Assembly (NCBI RefSeq): GCF_020193655.1
Contig: NZ_JADYVE010000004.1
Coordinates: 487,199 to 551,198, forward strand
DNA from: Ensifer sp. IC3342
Lineage (GTDB): Bacteria > Pseudomonadota > Alphaproteobacteria > Rhizobiales > Rhizobiaceae
Length of the DNA stretch: 64,000 nt
Direction: 5' to 3'
The notes under the pieces were generated by a model, which saw only the letters and a program-made list of their open reading frames with translations, had not been told where the DNA came from and ran no database searches. Both the position numbers and the translations under genes were made by a program. Below, in pieces: positions 25,401-36,674 of the stretch (positions are counted from its first letter, which is position 1; every line of letters starts with the position of its first letter).

Positions 25401-26864
25401 TCACGCGTAGGATTTGACCGTCGCGGCAGCGCCTTCCGACATCAACCTGGCGAGCGTGCGGACGAGCGTGTCCCGGAATGCTCCGTCCGACGACAGGTCG
25501 TCGCCGAACACCTCCGTGATGCGCAGAAGTGCCGCCACGATCTCTTCGGGCCGTTGCAGCGGCTGCGCCACGTCGGCAATCCGGCCGGCAAGCGGGTCGC
25601 GAACATCGATGGCGTTGCCTTGTTCGTCTATGCCGCGCGCGTATCGCATCCAGGCGGCGACACCGAGCGCCAGGCGGTCATAGGACGATTTCGCAGCGAT
25701 GCGGTCCCGGATGGTTCCGAGCAGTCGCTGCGGCAGCTTCTGCGATCCGTCCATGGCGATCTGCCATGTCCGGTGGCGCAGCGCCGGATTGCGGAACCGC
25801 TGAAGCAGTGCCCGGCGATATTCTGCGAGATCGAAGCCCGGCAATGCCGGCAGGCTCGGCGAGACTTCCTCGACCATCAAGCCTTCGATCAGCGCCTCCA
25901 TGCCCGGCAGCGCCATGGCTTCGGCGACCGTTTCCGCGCCGGCGAGATAGCCGAGATAGGCGAGCGTGGAATGGCTGCCGTTGAGCAAGCGCAGTTTCAT
26001 CATCTCGAAGACGGCGACGTCGTCGACGAAAACGACCCCCGCCTTCTCCCAGGCCGGGCGGCCGAGCGGAAAATCGTCTTCCACCACCCACTGCCGGAAC
26101 GGCTCGGTCACGATAGGCCAGGCGTCGACAACGCCGATTGCCGTGGAAATCTCTGACCGGTCCTTTTCCGTCGTCGCCGGGACGATCCGGTCAACCATGG
26201 TCGACGGCGAGGCCACCTCTTGGACAACGCGGCCAAGAGCCGGATCGCGCAGTTCCGCGAAGCGTGTGACGACGTTTTTCAGCACGTGGCCGTTGGACGG
26301 AAGATTGTCACAGGAGAGCAGCGTGAACGCAGGCACGCCGGCGCTCGCCCGCCGCGCAAGCGCTTCCACGATGAAGCCGACGGCCGATTTCGGCCGCGCC
26401 GGATTCTGAAGGTCATGGACGACGTCGGGATGAGCTTCATCGAGCTTGCCCGTCGCCGGATTGTGGCAATAGCCTTTCTCGGTGATCGTCAGCGACACGA
26501 TGCGCGTCGCCGGGTCGGCCATGCGTGCGAGCACGGCTTCCGGGTCCTCCGGCGCGCAGAGAAGCTCGGCGACGCTGCCGATCACCTGCAGCTCCTCGCC
26601 CTCGCCATCCTGGACCTTAAGCGTGTAGAGCCCGTCCTGCGGCGCAAGCGCATCGCGCGTCTCGGGGCTGCGCAGCGAAACGCCGCAGATCCCCCAGGAA
26701 GGATCCTCTGTGAGCACCGCGTCGGTAAAGACCGCCTGGTGCGCCCGGTGGAAGGCACCGATGCCGAGGTGGACGATACCAACGGCAAGCCCGGCGGGAT
26801 CGTATTCCGGCCGTTTGACGGTAGCCAATAACCGATCGAGTGTCTGTCGTGAGAGCCGCATCAT
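25401..26864 (-). CDS. uxuB: UxuB, D-mannonate oxidoreductase (fructuronate reductase)
   Basis: 487 residues of the mannitol dehydrogenase family: VGIVHLGIGAFHRAHQAVFTD (NAD-binding), LKVQDGEGEELQVIGSV, TITEKGYCHNP, FTLLSCDNLPSNGHVLKNVV, FRQWVVEDDFP, and the catalytic KLRLLNGSHSTLAYLGYLAG. It reduces D-fructuronate to D-mannonate with NADH, between UxaC and UxuA. The start at 26864 (or the adjacent ATG at 26861) is chosen because the homology begins there. The neighbouring uxaC and uxuA favour UxuB over mannitol dehydrogenase. Confidence 0.88.
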   Translation of the reverse strand: MMRLSRQTLDRLLATVKRPEYDPAGLAVGIVHLGIGAFHRAHQAVFTDAVLTEDPSWGICGVSLRSPETRDALAPQDGLYTLKVQDGEGEELQVIGSVAELLCAPEDPEAVLARMADPATRIVSLTITEKGYCHNPATGKLDEAHPDVVHDLQNPARPKSAVGFIVEALARRASAGVPAFTLLSCDNLPSNGHVLKNVVTRFAELRDPALGRVVQEVASPSTMVDRIVPATTEKDRSEISTAIGVVDAWPIVTEPFRQWVVEDDFPLGRPAWEKAGVVFVDDVAVFEMMKLRLLNGSHSTLAYLGYLAGAETVAEAMALPGMEALIEGLMVEEVSPSLPALPGFDLAEYRRALLQRFRNPALRHRTWQIAMDGSQKLPQRLLGTIRDRIAAKSSYDRLALGVAAWMRYARGIDEQGNAIDVRDPLAGRIADVAQPLQRPEEIVAALLRITEVFGDDLSSDGAFRDTLVRTLARLMSEGAAATVKSYA

Positions 26865-26875
26865 GAAGCCTGCTG

Positions 26876-27000
26876 TTATTTGGCCCGCGCGACGATCTGC
26901 GTCGGGCTGACGAATTGTAGCGCGAGGACCAGCCAGAAGAGCGTCGTCACCATATAGACGACCGCCATCGCGTCGATCACTGGCTGGCACTCACGCCGGA
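26876..27000 (-). pseudogene. C-terminal remnant of an ABC transporter permease
   Basis: Between uxaC and uxuB the minus strand reads MAVVYMVTTLFWLVLALQFV then SPTQIVARAK and a stop at 26876, which looks like the last membrane helix and tail of an ABC permease of the type often placed before such genes. No homologous sequence precedes it; the frame merges into the 3' flank of uxaC. Probably all that is left of a deleted transporter of this operon. Assigned by memory of permease C-termini. Confidence 0.5.
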
Positions 27001-27034
27001 GGCGAAGACTGCGCAGTAAAGTGCAACAGTTGAC

Positions 27035-28435
27035 TCACAAGCGATACGCCCGCTTGGCGAGCCCGTAGGCAAGTTCGCGCGCAAGGTCGTGCGCCTCCTC
27101 CTCGTCGAGGCGGTGGTCGGCGACGAGGCGGGCGAGATAGGCGCAATCCACCCGGCGTGCCATGTCGTGCCGCGCCGGAATCGACAGATAGGCGCGGGTA
27201 TCGTCGTTGAAGCCGACGGTGTTGTAGAAGCCGCAGGTCTCGGTGGTAGTCTCGCGGAACCGGCGCATGCCTTCCGGACTGTCGAAGAACCACCAGGCGG
27301 GACCGAGCCGGAGTGCCGGATAGTGACCGGCGAGCGGCGCCAACTCGCGCGAATAGGCGGTTTCGTCGAGCGTGAAGAGAATGATCGTCAGCGACGGGTC
27401 GTTTCCGACCGCATCGAGCAGCGGCTTCAGCGCATGCACATAGTCGGTGGCCTTCGGGATATCGGCGCCCTTGTCCGGTCCGAAGTTCGCAAACAGCGAC
27501 GGATTGTGGTTGCGGTAGGAGCCGGGATGGATCTGCATGACCAGGCCATCCTCCTGGCTCATCCGCGCCATTTCCGTCAGCATCTGGCCGCGGAAGGCTT
27601 CGGCCTCCGCTGGTCCCGCCTTGCCGGACAGGACCTTCTCGAACAGGCTTGCAGCGTCGCTTGGCGAAAGGTTCTCCGTCCGGGCGGTTGCGTGGCCGTG
27701 ATCGGTTGCCGTCGCGCCGCGTTCCTTGAAGAAGGCGCGGCGGGCGCGATGCGCGTTGAGATAGCCGGTCCAGGTCGCGGGTTCGCCGGTCAGTGCAAGG
27801 AGCTTGCCGACATTCTCGACAAAGCCCAGCGCCTCGGCATCCACCACAGCGTCCGGCCGATAGGTCGGCACGACACGGCCACCCCACCCCGAGTTGCGGA
27901 CCGCGTCGTGATGGGCGAGGTCGTCGAGCGCCCCATCGGTCGTCGCTATGACCTCGATGCCGAATTTGTCGTAGAGGGCGCGCGGCCGAAGCTGAGGTGT
28001 CGCAATCGCCTCGGCGATGCGATCGTAAAGGGCGTCGGCATTGGCCGGCCCGAGCCGCTCCGTAATGCCGAAGACGGACTCCAGCGAATGTTCGAGCCAG
28101 AGCCTCGTCGGCGTGCCGGCAAAGAGATGGAAATGCTTTGCGAAAAGCCGCCAGATCGCGCGGCCTTCAGGAGCAGTGCCTGACCCGTCGCGCCTCCTGA
28201 CCCCAAGGTCCTCCAGCCTGACGCCCTGCGAATAGAGCATGCGCGTCGCATAATGGTCCGGCGTGATGAAGAGCGCCGCCGGATCGGGAAAGGCGCGATC
28301 CTCGGCGTACCACGCCGGCTCCGTATGGCCGTGCGGGGAAATGATCTTCAAGCCTGCGACAGCATCGTAAAGGCGCCGGGCGATGGCGCTTACCTCCGGC
28401 TCCACCGGAAACAGCCGATCGGGATGCAATGCCAT
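27035..28435 (-). CDS. uxaC: UxaC, uronate (glucuronate) isomerase
   Basis: 466 residues from ATG at 28435 with GGAAGG upstream, close to the usual 470. Signatures: LKIISPHGHTEPAWYAED (HxH-type metal site), IEVIATTDGALDDLAHHD, VVPTYRPDAVVD, VMQIHPGSYRNHNPSLF and WWFFDSPEGMRRFRETTTET. It converts D-glucuronate to D-fructuronate (and galacturonate to tagaturonate) in the cytoplasm. Divergent from the FadR-type regulator, with an operator-like palindrome in the 76-base gap. Confidence 0.93.
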   Translation of the reverse strand: MALHPDRLFPVEPEVSAIARRLYDAVAGLKIISPHGHTEPAWYAEDRAFPDPAALFITPDHYATRMLYSQGVRLEDLGVRRRDGSGTAPEGRAIWRLFAKHFHLFAGTPTRLWLEHSLESVFGITERLGPANADALYDRIAEAIATPQLRPRALYDKFGIEVIATTDGALDDLAHHDAVRNSGWGGRVVPTYRPDAVVDAEALGFVENVGKLLALTGEPATWTGYLNAHRARRAFFKERGATATDHGHATARTENLSPSDAASLFEKVLSGKAGPAEAEAFRGQMLTEMARMSQEDGLVMQIHPGSYRNHNPSLFANFGPDKGADIPKATDYVHALKPLLDAVGNDPSLTIILFTLDETAYSRELAPLAGHYPALRLGPAWWFFDSPEGMRRFRETTTETCGFYNTVGFNDDTRAYLSIPARHDMARRVDCAYLARLVADHRLDEEEAHDLARELAYGLAKRAYRL

Positions 28436-28483
28436 TTCGGGCCTCCCTTCCCTCATCCATATTGGCAATCTGGACGAATTGAT

Positions 28484-28493
28484 ATACTAGTAT
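28484..28493. promoter_or_regulatory. operator-like palindrome between uxaC and the regulator
   Basis: ATACTAGTAT is a perfect 10-bp palindrome, flanked by TTG and CCAA in the form TTGATATACTAGTATCCAA, similar in style to GntR/FadR-family uronate operators. It lies between divergent uxaC and the regulator, so it can serve both. Confidence 0.5.
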
Positions 28494-28511
28494 CCAAAAC
28501 CGAGTCAACTG

Positions 28512-29249
28512 ATGGAATTCGCCTCCATGTCGAAACGCCAACGTCCGGATGTGTCGTCGCCGACTTTCCCAATGTCGGGCGGCGCCAAGATTCGCCGGGT
28601 CACCACGGCGTCGGCGATCTATCAGCAGCTCCACGCGGCGATCCTCTCACTGCAGATGAAGCCGGGCGCCGCCTTGCAGGAGAAGCGCATTTCCGAGGAG
28701 TTCGGCGTTAGCCGCACGCCGGTGCGCGAGGCGCTTCTGCGGCTGGCGGAAGCCGGGCTGGTCGAAATCTTCCCGCAGTCCGGGACCTTCGTGTCGCGCA
28801 TTCCGGTCTCCGCCATTCCCGAAGCCGTCGTCATCCGCAAATCGCTGGAGCGTACGACGGTCGAACACGTGGCCGAAATCGCGACCGTCGAGGATATCGC
28901 CAGGCTCGACGCGATCATTGCCCGCCAGCGTGTGCACGCCGCGCTCAACGAGCCACCGCAATTCCACGAACAGGACGAGGCCTTCCACGAAGCCATTTCG
29001 GCGATCGCCGGCTATCCCGGCATCTGGACGATCCTCAAAACCGTGAAGCTGCAGATCGACCGCGCCCGCCGCCTCACCCTGCCGGTGCTCGGCCGCATGA
29101 ACAGCGTCATCGAGGAGCATATGACGATCCGTGACGCCATTGCGGCGCATGATGTCGACCGTGCGCGCGATGCGATGATGCATCACCTGAGCGCCGTCAT
29201 TCCCGACATCGATCAACTGCGGCTACTCTATCCGGGCTATTTCAGCTGA
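28512..29249 (+). CDS. FadR-subfamily GntR regulator of hexuronate genes (UxuR/ExuR-like)
   Basis: 245 residues. Winged helix at residues 34-100 (SAIYQQLHAAILSLQMKPGA, LQEKRISEEFGVSRTPVREALLRL, FPQSGTFVSRI), then an FCD all-helical effector domain (EQDEAFHEAISAIAGYPGIW, HMTIRDAIAAHDVDRARDAM) with the His/Asp metal-site pattern of that domain. Likely repressor of uxaC-uxuB and uxuA, induced by a uronate intermediate. The exact start is uncertain (28512 or 28527). Confidence 0.85.
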   Translation: MEFASMSKRQRPDVSSPTFPMSGGAKIRRVTTASAIYQQLHAAILSLQMKPGAALQEKRISEEFGVSRTPVREALLRLAEAGLVEIFPQSGTFVSRIPVSAIPEAVVIRKSLERTTVEHVAEIATVEDIARLDAIIARQRVHAALNEPPQFHEQDEAFHEAISAIAGYPGIWTILKTVKLQIDRARRLTLPVLGRMNSVIEEHMTIRDAIAAHDVDRARDAMMHHLSAVIPDIDQLRLLYPGYFS

Positions 29250-29321
29250 AGGGCGAGCGCCCCGACGACCTTAAGAGACGACCTCAAGAAAAGAATCAGG
29301 AATCACAGGAGGAATACCAAT

Positions 29322-30509
29322 ATGCGGCAAGGCTGGAGATGGTTTGGGCCGGATGCGCCGGTCACGCTCGACGATGTGCGTCAGGCGGGCGCGACCAATG
29401 TCGTCTCAGCGCTGCACCAGATGCCGATCGGCGAAGCCTGGACCGAAAAGGCCGCGCGCGAGCGCCAGTCGCTCATCGAGACCACGCCGGCCGGCCGCAC
29501 GCCGCTCAAGTGGTCTGTGGTCGAGAGCATCCCGATCCCCGATCTGGTGAAGCGCAAGGGCGGTAAGGCAAAGGCCGAGATCGAAGCCTGGATTGCCAGC
29601 CTCGAGGCAGTCGCCGCCTGCGGCATCAAGATCATCTGCTACAACTTCATGCCGGTCGTCGATTGGACCCGCACCGAGCTCGATTTCGTGACGCCGACGG
29701 GCGCGACCGCGATGCGCTTCGACCACGAGCGTTTCGCGGCCTTCGAGCTTTTCGTCCTGAAACGGCCCGGCGCGGAAAAAGAATACTCGCAGGAGGATCG
29801 CGAGAGGTCCGAGGCGGTTTTCCGCTCGATGCCGGAGGAGGAGATCGCCGAGATCACCCGCATCATAACCTCCGCCCTGCCCGGCTCCACCACCGAGCCG
29901 CTGACGATTCCCGCCTTTCGCGAGCGGCTTGCGGCCTATCAGGGCATAGACGCGGCGCGCCTGCGCCAGCACCTGATCGAATTTCTCGAGGCCGTGACGC
30001 CGGCGGCGGAAGCACGGGGCGTCAAGCTGACGCTCCACCCGGACGATCCGCCTCGCCCCCTATTCGGCCTGCCGCGCATCGCATCGACCGAAGCCGACTA
30101 CGCCGCGCTGTTCGACGCCGTTCCTTCGGAAGCAAACGGCATGTGCTACTGCACCGGAAGCCTCGGCGTCAGGGCCGACAACGACCTGCCGAAGATCGCT
30201 AGGCGCTTTGCGTCGCGCATTCATTTCGCCCATCTTCGCGCCACCACCCGCGAGGGTGACGGCCGGAGCTTCCATGAAAGCGCGCACCTCGAAGGCGACG
30301 TCTCGATGGTCGATGTCCTGAAGGAGCTCGTTGCCGAGGATCGGCGCCGCGGGCTCGAGGACACCATCGTGTTCCGCTCGGACCATGGCCACCGGATGCT
30401 TGATGATTTGCAGAAGACGGTCACACCTGGCTATCCGGCGATCGGTCGCCTGCGCGGCCTTGCGGAACTGCGCGGCATCCTTCACGCGCTGGGCGCGCCG
30501 CCGACCTGA
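29322..30509 (+). CDS. uxuA: UxuA, D-mannonate dehydratase
   Basis: 395 residues. Typical stretches: MRQGWRWFGPDAPVTLDDV, ATNVVSALHQMPIGEAW, WSVVESIPIPDLVKRK, ICYNFMPVVDWTRTEL, VKLTLHPDDPPRPLFGLPRI and IVFRSDHGHRMLDD, the last two carrying metal ligands. It dehydrates D-mannonate to 2-keto-3-deoxygluconate, the last step before KDG kinase. AGGAGGAA sits 6 bases upstream of the ATG. It follows the regulator by 72 bases and converges on selC. Confidence 0.93.
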   Translation: MRQGWRWFGPDAPVTLDDVRQAGATNVVSALHQMPIGEAWTEKAARERQSLIETTPAGRTPLKWSVVESIPIPDLVKRKGGKAKAEIEAWIASLEAVAACGIKIICYNFMPVVDWTRTELDFVTPTGATAMRFDHERFAAFELFVLKRPGAEKEYSQEDRERSEAVFRSMPEEEIAEITRIITSALPGSTTEPLTIPAFRERLAAYQGIDAARLRQHLIEFLEAVTPAAEARGVKLTLHPDDPPRPLFGLPRIASTEADYAALFDAVPSEANGMCYCTGSLGVRADNDLPKIARRFASRIHFAHLRATTREGDGRSFHESAHLEGDVSMVDVLKELVAEDRRRGLEDTIVFRSDHGHRMLDDLQKTVTPGYPAIGRLRGLAELRGILHALGAPPT

Positions 30510-30528
30510 TCGACAGGCGAGCCCCGCG

Positions 30529-32609
<2,081 letters not shown>

Positions 32610-32613
<4 letters not shown>

Positions 32614-33437
32614 TTTTCGTCCCTCCCGCTTGTCGGCTGGGAGGGATCCGCCGTCTCGGAGAGCGGCATCGCGGCGCGGCGCTCGGCCTCCGTCAGTTCA
32701 TCCGCGTCGAGCGCGTCACGCACGACGTCGAAAAACGGCGTCGCCAGCGCGCTGCCACCTTCCCGCGCCCTCAAGAGCCAGGCAAAGGCTTCGACGGGAT
32801 CGCGGGTGATGCCGCGTCCGAGATGATAGGCCGCGCCAAGCATCGCCTGCCCGTCGGCGTCACCGGCGCGCGCGCCGAGTCCCCACCAGTAGACCGCCTC
32901 GATCGGATCGCGCGCGACGCCGATGGCATTGTGATAGAGCATCCCGAGCCGTGTCATCGACGCAGCGGAACCGTTCTTCGCGGCCGCCAGCGCCCAGCGG
33001 TGCGCTTCCGCGAAGTCGGGCTCGATGAGATCCCCCTCCAAAAGCATCCAGCTCAGCATGTCCTGCGCCTCGAGGTCATCCTGTTCGGCGGCCTTGCGAT
33101 AGAGCGCCGCCGCTCTTTGGTAATCCAGCGTGATCCCCTCCCCCTTGAAGAGCAGCGAGGCGAGGTTGCGCTGGCCGACCGGATCGCCGGCCTCGGCGGC
33201 AAGACTGAGCCAGCGATAGGCGAGGTCGGCATCGCGGGCGACGCCCAATCCACCGGCAAAACATGCGCCGATGTTGTTCTGCGCCCGCGGATTTCCCGCC
33301 CGCGCCAGAGGCATCCAGGTCGCAAGTGCAGTCTCGTAGTCGCCGCTGCGGGCAGCGGCGAGCGCCTTCTCCATCGGCGCCTCGCCGGATTGATCGCTGT
33401 CGGTCGACCTTCGCAGAAAGCGGCTGAAAAGACTCAC
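32610..33437 (-). CDS. Sel1-repeat (TPR-like) protein of the sel operon
   Basis: 275 residues made mostly of Sel1-like repeats (about residues 30-250), each of the form A-xxG-xAxAxxxLG-xxY-xxGxGV-xDxxxAxxWxxxAA: for example [80 protein letters not shown]. The start and stop overlap selA and selB by four bases each, so it is made together with the Sec machinery. No signal peptide. The family mediates protein contacts; a role in Sec insertion or FDH assembly is possible but not shown. Confidence 0.88.
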
Positions 33438-34846
33438 GGCGACGGTCCTTCGCTCGGGGGATCGAGATGGGCGAGATTGGCGACGAAACCCTCCTCGTCC
33501 TCAAGGCAGCGCAAATCGAGGACGAGCGACCCGCGTTCGATGCGGCCGATGACCGGCATCGGCAGACGCCTCATGGCCGCGGCCAGTTCGGCAAGCGTGC
33601 CGCCGCTGCCCGAACGTGGTGTCAGGGCGAGGCCCGCGCTTGGCACCGTGGAGAGCGGCAAGGCGCCGGAACCGATCTGGCTTTCGCAATCAACGACCGA
33701 AACGCGGAATGCACTCATCACTGCGCGCTCAACCAAGGGTGCCAGTCGCGCCGCCTGATCGCCGATGTCCGTCTTCGGACGGGAAAGCAGCCGCATCGTC
33801 GGAAGCCGCTCGCCCAAGCGATCCGGGTCGCGATAGAGCCTGAGTGTCGCTTCCAACGCCGCAAGGCGGATCTTGTCGACCCGCAGCGCCCGTTTCATCG
33901 GGTTGCTGTTGATCTTCTCGATGAAGGCGCTGCGCCCGACGATGAAGCCGGCCTGCGGTCCGCCAAGCAGCTTGTCGCCGGAAAAGGTGACGATGTCGGC
34001 GCCGTCGGCGACCGCTTCGCCGACGGTCGGCTCATGCGCAAGCCCGAAGCGCGTAAGATCCGCAAGCGTCCCCGAACCGAGGTCGTTGACGAGCGGCAAT
34101 CCGCGCTCATGGGCGATGCCGGCAAGCTCCCGTGCCCCAACCTCCTTGGTAAAACCTTCGATTCGATAGTTGGAGGTGTGGACCTTCATGATGAGGCCCG
34201 TCTCGGGTCCCATGGCGTCGCGATAATCCCTCGCGTGGGTGCGGTTCGTGGTGCCGACCTCGACGAGGCGGACGCCGGAACGCAGCATAATGTCCGGCAT
34301 GCGGAACGCGCCGCCGATCTCGATCAATTCGCCGCGCGAGACAATCGCTTCCCTGCCCGCCGCGAGACTGTTCAGCGCCAGAAGCACGGCCGCCGCGTTG
34401 TTGTTGACGACGGTCGCGTCCTCTGCGCCGGTCAGCTCGCATATAAGCGCCCGCAGGTGATCGTCTCTTTCGCCGCGCTTACCGCTCCCAAGGTCGAGTT
34501 CGAGCGCCACCGCCTCGCGCATCGCCGCCGTCGCGGCATCGATCGCTGCCTCGGCGAGCAGGGCGCGGCCGAGATTGGTATGGAGCACGGTCCCCGTAAG
34601 GTTGAACAGGGGGCGGAGCGTCGATCGATCATTCTCCTCGAGCGCCGCGACAGCGGTCGCGATAATGGCGCCCGGAGGGGGAACCTCTGCACCTTTCAGT
34701 ACCTCGTCCCGGGTCGTGGCGAGTACGTTCCGCAAGGCCTCGGTAACGGCCGGCCGCCCGAAGCATTCCACCGCTTCGACGAGGGTGACCGATCTCAGAA
34801 GCTCGTCCACCGACGGGATGTCACGCAGCCTGACATTGGCATCCAT
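33434..34846 (-). CDS. selA: SelA, L-seryl-tRNA(Sec) selenium transferase
   Basis: 470 residues from ATG at 34846 with GGGAGGAA upstream. PLP-enzyme features: [63 protein letters not shown] and the PLP-binding Lys in [18 protein letters not shown]. It converts Ser-tRNA(Sec) to Sec-tRNA(Sec) with selenophosphate from SelD. Its stop overlaps the start of the Sel1-repeat gene. A family B hairpin lies between fdhE and selA. Confidence 0.95.
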   Translation of the reverse strand: MDANVRLRDIPSVDELLRSVTLVEAVECFGRPAVTEALRNVLATTRDEVLKGAEVPPPGAIIATAVAALEENDRSTLRPLFNLTGTVLHTNLGRALLAEAAIDAATAAMREAVALELDLGSGKRGERDDHLRALICELTGAEDATVVNNNAAAVLLALNSLAAGREAIVSRGELIEIGGAFRMPDIMLRSGVRLVEVGTTNRTHARDYRDAMGPETGLIMKVHTSNYRIEGFTKEVGARELAGIAHERGLPLVNDLGSGTLADLTRFGLAHEPTVGEAVADGADIVTFSGDKLLGGPQAGFIVGRSAFIEKINSNPMKRALRVDKIRLAALEATLRLYRDPDRLGERLPTMRLLSRPKTDIGDQAARLAPLVERAVMSAFRVSVVDCESQIGSGALPLSTVPSAGLALTPRSGSGGTLAELAAAMRRLPMPVIGRIERGSLVLDLRCLEDEEGFVANLAHLDPPSEGPSP

Positions 34847-34908
34847 TACATTCCTCCCTGGATCACGCCTCGATGCAGCAAGTTGGCGTGATCGATTCCA
34901 ATAAGTTG

Positions 34909-34960
34909 GAGCGGGATGCGGGCGGAAAACCGCGCACACTTTTCCTCATCCCGCTCTAGA
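34909..34960. repeat. palindromic hairpin repeat (family B, copy 3)
   Basis: GAGCGGGATGCGGGCGGAAA, then CCGCGCACACTTTTCCTCATCCCGCTCTAG: nearly one long inverted repeat closing with GAGCGGGATG/CATCCCGCTC. Its right end supplies the TAG stop of fdhE (34956-34958). It lies in the 109-base gap between fdhE and selA, inside the operon. Confidence 0.8.
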
Positions 34961-35870
34961 ACCCGGCCAGAAGCGGCGCGAATCCGCCCCGGCGGTAGGG
35001 GCCCTCGCGCATCAGAAGATCGAGGCCGAGGCTTGCGACATCGTCGGCCGTCGGTTCTGCCGCCGGCTCCTTGTTCTGATAGAGAATCTTCGTCCAGCCG
35101 TGGCATTCGTCGCAGATCTCGGCCTTGACCGTGCCGCCCTGGTTCTCGATCTCGCGATAGGAGATTCCCTTGGTGGAACCGCAAAGCACGCATTTGATCC
35201 GGACATAGTGCCAGTAGGTGCAGCACAGCGAGCAGCAACAGAACCGCGCGCCATGCGAGCCCGGCCAGCCGACGACCATGGACGATACCGGCCTGGCACC
35301 GCATGATGGGCAAACACCGTCCGCGACCGGCGTAAGCTTCTTCGCGTCGAGAAGCGACGCAAGGCGGGCGAAATGCACCTGAAGTGCGGCCCAGACGAAA
35401 ATGTGTTCCGCGATCGCGTCCCCGGGCAACGAGCCGGAGAGCACGGTATCGGCCATTTGAAGACGGGTTTGCCGATCGGCGGCAGCGACACGTGCCAGCG
35501 CGGCGGCAGCCGGCGCAGGTTTCTCGATTGCGTCAGCGGCTGCAAACAGACGGTCAAATATGGTGTTGATCGCCTCGCCCTCCATCCCATGGCGATGGAG
35601 CGGCGGCATTTCGAACTCGCGTGCGCGCGTGAGCGCGGCATCGTCAGGGCCTTCAGCAGGCGGAAGGCCTTCCTGGATATCGTGTTGAACCGCCGAAAGC
35701 CCGGCTAGAAAGTTGAGGTAGGGCGCCAGGTCGCTTCCTTCGGCCAGTTGCCGAAGACGCAGCGATCGGGCGGAGAAAAGCGAAGAGGGATCAGGCAGGC
35801 GCGCAAACGGCGGCGACGAGACATCTCCTATGGCGGTGGGATCCGGCGCTGCGGCGTCTTTGCGTTTCAT
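34956..35870 (-). CDS. fdhE: FdhE, formate dehydrogenase accessory protein
   Basis: 304 residues. Middle and C-terminal parts carry the FdhE cysteine pairs: VCPSCGARPVSSMV, RFCCCSLCCTYWHYVRIKC, CVLCGSTKGISY and EICDECHGWTKILYQ, a rubredoxin-like iron site. Needed for activity of membrane-bound respiratory formate dehydrogenases. ATG at 35870 with AGGGAG 4-5 bases upstream; a GTG directly before it is less likely. Its TAG stop is the end of the family B repeat. Confidence 0.92.
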   Translation of the reverse strand: MKRKDAAAPDPTAIGDVSSPPFARLPDPSSLFSARSLRLRQLAEGSDLAPYLNFLAGLSAVQHDIQEGLPPAEGPDDAALTRAREFEMPPLHRHGMEGEAINTIFDRLFAAADAIEKPAPAAAALARVAAADRQTRLQMADTVLSGSLPGDAIAEHIFVWAALQVHFARLASLLDAKKLTPVADGVCPSCGARPVSSMVVGWPGSHGARFCCCSLCCTYWHYVRIKCVLCGSTKGISYREIENQGGTVKAEICDECHGWTKILYQNKEPAAEPTADDVASLGLDLLMREGPYRRGGFAPLLAGF

Positions 35871-35922
35871 CACACTCCCTCACGAACCCGACGGGCCACG
35901 TGATAACCCTAAAACTTGGTTT

Positions 35923-35970
35923 CGAGCGGGCGGACGGAAAACCGCCAAACTTTTCTTCATCCCGCCCTAT
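35923..35970. repeat. palindromic hairpin repeat (family B, copy 4)
   Basis: GAGCGGGCGGACGGAAAACC and GCCAAACTTTTCTTCATCCCGCCC. It lies between fdoI and fdhE inside the operon, and its right end overlaps the TAG stop of fdoI (35967-35969). Confidence 0.75.
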
Positions 35971-36674
35971 TCGGCTGCGGTCCTCTTCTCGTCTTTCGCA
36001 GGCGGCTTGGCGACCAGTTCGCGCAGCCATTTGCGGTGGTATCGCCATGCCCAGCCGCCGGTGACGGAGCCGCGTACCATCCCGCGTATCGTACCCTTTA
36101 CCCAGATCGCTGCATAGACATGGGTGATCCAGACACTGATCGCGAGTATGGCGGCGATCGAGTGCACGAGAACAGCCCATCGCTTCTGCTCGATGGTGGT
36201 GTAAGCTGCAAAATACTCGTCCCAGATGACGACGCCGGACGTGATCAGCACGATGATCAAAATCGACATCGACCAGAAGACGAGCTTCTGCCCGGCATTG
36301 TACTTGCCGACTTCAGGCAGGCGTTCGTCGTGCGCGGTCAGGACATCACGCACGCGCGCAAGCCAGGTGCCGTCTTCGCGCTTCCAGAGATTGAGCTTCC
36401 AGAAACGCAGGAACAGGCCAAGGAAGCTGAAGAACAGCACGACGCCGATCCACGGGTGGATGGCGCGTACCAGCTGGCCCCCGCCAAACAGCGCCGACAG
36501 GAAGAAAAGCCGCGGGTGGAAAAGAGAGAGGCCCGAAAGCGCGAGCAGCACGAGGCTGCCGGCCGTGATCCAGTGATTGATCCGCGCCCCTCCGGTGTAA
36601 CGATCGACCATAACAGGCTTGCCGGGGTGCACGCTGTTGCCCTTGCCGACGTCGGATTCCGTGTTGGTACTCAT
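35967..36674 (-). CDS. fdoI: FdoI, formate dehydrogenase cytochrome b556 subunit
   Basis: 235 residues with four membrane helices: [60 protein letters not shown] and [34 protein letters not shown]. His residues in helices 1, 2 and 4 are placed to bind two hemes b. It anchors FdoGH in the membrane and passes electrons to quinone. Its start overlaps fdoH by four bases; its stop lies in a family B repeat. Confidence 0.93.
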   Translation of the reverse strand: MSTNTESDVGKGNSVHPGKPVMVDRYTGGARINHWITAGSLVLLALSGLSLFHPRLFFLSALFGGGQLVRAIHPWIGVVLFFSFLGLFLRFWKLNLWKREDGTWLARVRDVLTAHDERLPEVGKYNAGQKLVFWSMSILIIVLITSGVVIWDEYFAAYTTIEQKRWAVLVHSIAAILAISVWITHVYAAIWVKGTIRGMVRGSVTGGWAWRYHRKWLRELVAKPPAKDEKRTAAE

